Positions 6,430-7,029 of a stretch of DNA of 7,029 nt are shown here, one piece after another. Every line of letters starts with the position of its first letter. Within the stretch, counting starts at the first letter, position 1. Origin of the DNA: Magnetovibrio sp. (GTDB lineage Bacteria; Pseudomonadota; Alphaproteobacteria; Rhodospirillales; Magnetovibrionaceae); NCBI GenBank assembly GCA_016763255.1, contig JAESUA010000196.1, forward strand, positions 1 through 7,029. The letters run 5' to 3'. The notes below the pieces were generated by a model that did no database searches, was not told where the DNA came from, and saw only the letters and a list, made by a program, of their open reading frames with translations. The position numbers were made by a program, and so were the translations under genes.

Positions 6430-6448
6430 GGCTGTGGGCATCAAATCT

Positions 6449-7029
6449 ATGACTTCGCAACACATGATCGAATTTAAATCTGTCTCTAAGACCTTTCAGC
6501 GCCGCGCCGTGCTGGACGATGTAACGCTGTCGTTTGACCGCGGTTCGCGGGTGGCGTTGGTGGGATCCAACGGCGCCGGCAAGACCACCTTGATCCGGTG
6601 TTTGTTGGGTGAATATGTGTGTCAGGGCACGGTGAGCGTGAACGGCGTCGATCCGCGTGCGGATCGACAGGGCGTTTTATCGCGCATCGGATTTGTGCCG
6701 CAACTGCCGCCGCCGTTGAAAATTCCGGTGGGTGAACTGATCAATTTTGCCGCCAGCGTCTGCAACTCCGACCCCAAACATATGGAGCATGTGGCGCAAC
6801 AATTGGGTCTCGATATGGACATCGTACGCACCCAGCCGTTCGTGAAATTGTCCGGTGGGCAAAAACAAAAAATTCTCATCGGTATAGCCCTGGGGCGTGA
6901 AACCGATGTTTTGGTGATGGATGAACCGGCCGCCAGCTTGGACCCCGAATCACGCAAGATTTTTTTCAACCTGTTGGCGGAACGTCCTGAAGACACGGTG
7001 ATGCTGATGTCCAGCCACCGCATCGACGA
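6449..7029 (+). CDS. nosF: NosF, ABC transporter ATP-binding subunit, 3' end outside window
   Basis: An open frame of 193 residues runs from ATG 6449 to the window end. All ABC ATPase motifs visible at this length are intact: Walker A GSNGAGKTT at 39-47, Q-loop Gln85 in GFVPQLPPPLK, signature LSGGQ at 134-138, Walker B VLVMDE at 154-159, D-loop SLD at 163-165 and the H-switch His190. NosF drives the NosFY transporter, which with NosD exports a sulfur-containing species for CuZ assembly. NosY would be expected just downstream. Spacing from nosH is 19 bases; no strong Shine-Dalgarno is visible (GTGGG, 10 bases before the start, is the best), and ATG 6464 (residue 6) is an alternative start. The operon position and the PPPLK variant next to the Q-loop fit NosF; a generic ABC ATPase is the only alternative and is unlikely here. 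Confidence 0.93.
   Translation, partial: MTSQHMIEFKSVSKTFQRRAVLDDVTLSFDRGSRVALVGSNGAGKTTLIRCLLGEYVCQGTVSVNGVDPRADRQGVLSRIGFVPQLPPPLKIPVGELINFAASVCNSDPKHMEHVAQQLGLDMDIVRTQPFVKLSGGQKQKILIGIALGRETDVLVMDEPAASLDPESRKIFFNLLAERPEDTVMLMSSHRID

Noticed and set aside
6430..6448. ATCAA upstream of nosF as half of an FNR-type box
   Set aside because: No matching TTGAT half at the right spacing, and the gap is only 19 bases inside an operon.

Overview
The window is a contiguous, single-strand piece of a nitrous oxide reductase (nos) operon. It holds eight plus-strand genes in the order nosZ (3' end only), di-haem cytochrome c, di-haem cytochrome c, nosB-like membrane protein, nosD, nosG, nosH, nosF (5' part only). 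No RNA genes, mobile elements, CRISPR arrays or minus-strand genes are supported.

The layout matches the clade II ('atypical', Sec-exported NosZ) type of nos cluster. Signs are the CuA motif with CTEFC rather than C-x-W-F-C, the NosB-type membrane protein, c-type cytochromes in the cluster, napGH-like nosG and nosH, and no nosR inside the window. Base composition looks moderate, slightly over half G+C by eye. Translations read like a proteobacterium; an alphaproteobacterium of the Rhodospirillales kind is my best guess, but that is an impression, not a computed assignment.

Region by region: 1-558 is the C-terminal cupredoxin (CuA) domain of NosZ plus a haem-free extension of about 120 residues. 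559-649 carries a strong GC-rich hairpin. 650-2121 holds two tandem di-haem cytochromes c of the c4 type, one very basic and one acidic. 2122-2289 is a structured spacer with three consecutive hairpins. 2290-5455 holds nosB-like, nosD and nosG with short gaps. nosH overlaps nosG by one base. nosF starts 19 bases after nosH and runs off the window.

How they fit together: NosZ reduces N2O to N2 in the periplasm with electrons entering at CuA. The two periplasmic cytochromes are plausible direct donors. NosG and NosH form a NapGH-like iron-sulfur quinol-oxidising module that could feed those cytochromes. NosD with the ABC transporter NosF (and presumably NosY just downstream) serves maturation of the CuZ copper-sulfur site. 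NosB is associated with clade II clusters and has no firmly assigned role. The system as a whole is known. The less described parts are the NosZ C-terminal extension, the oppositely charged cytochrome pair, the NosB protein, and the RNA hairpins placed at gene boundaries.
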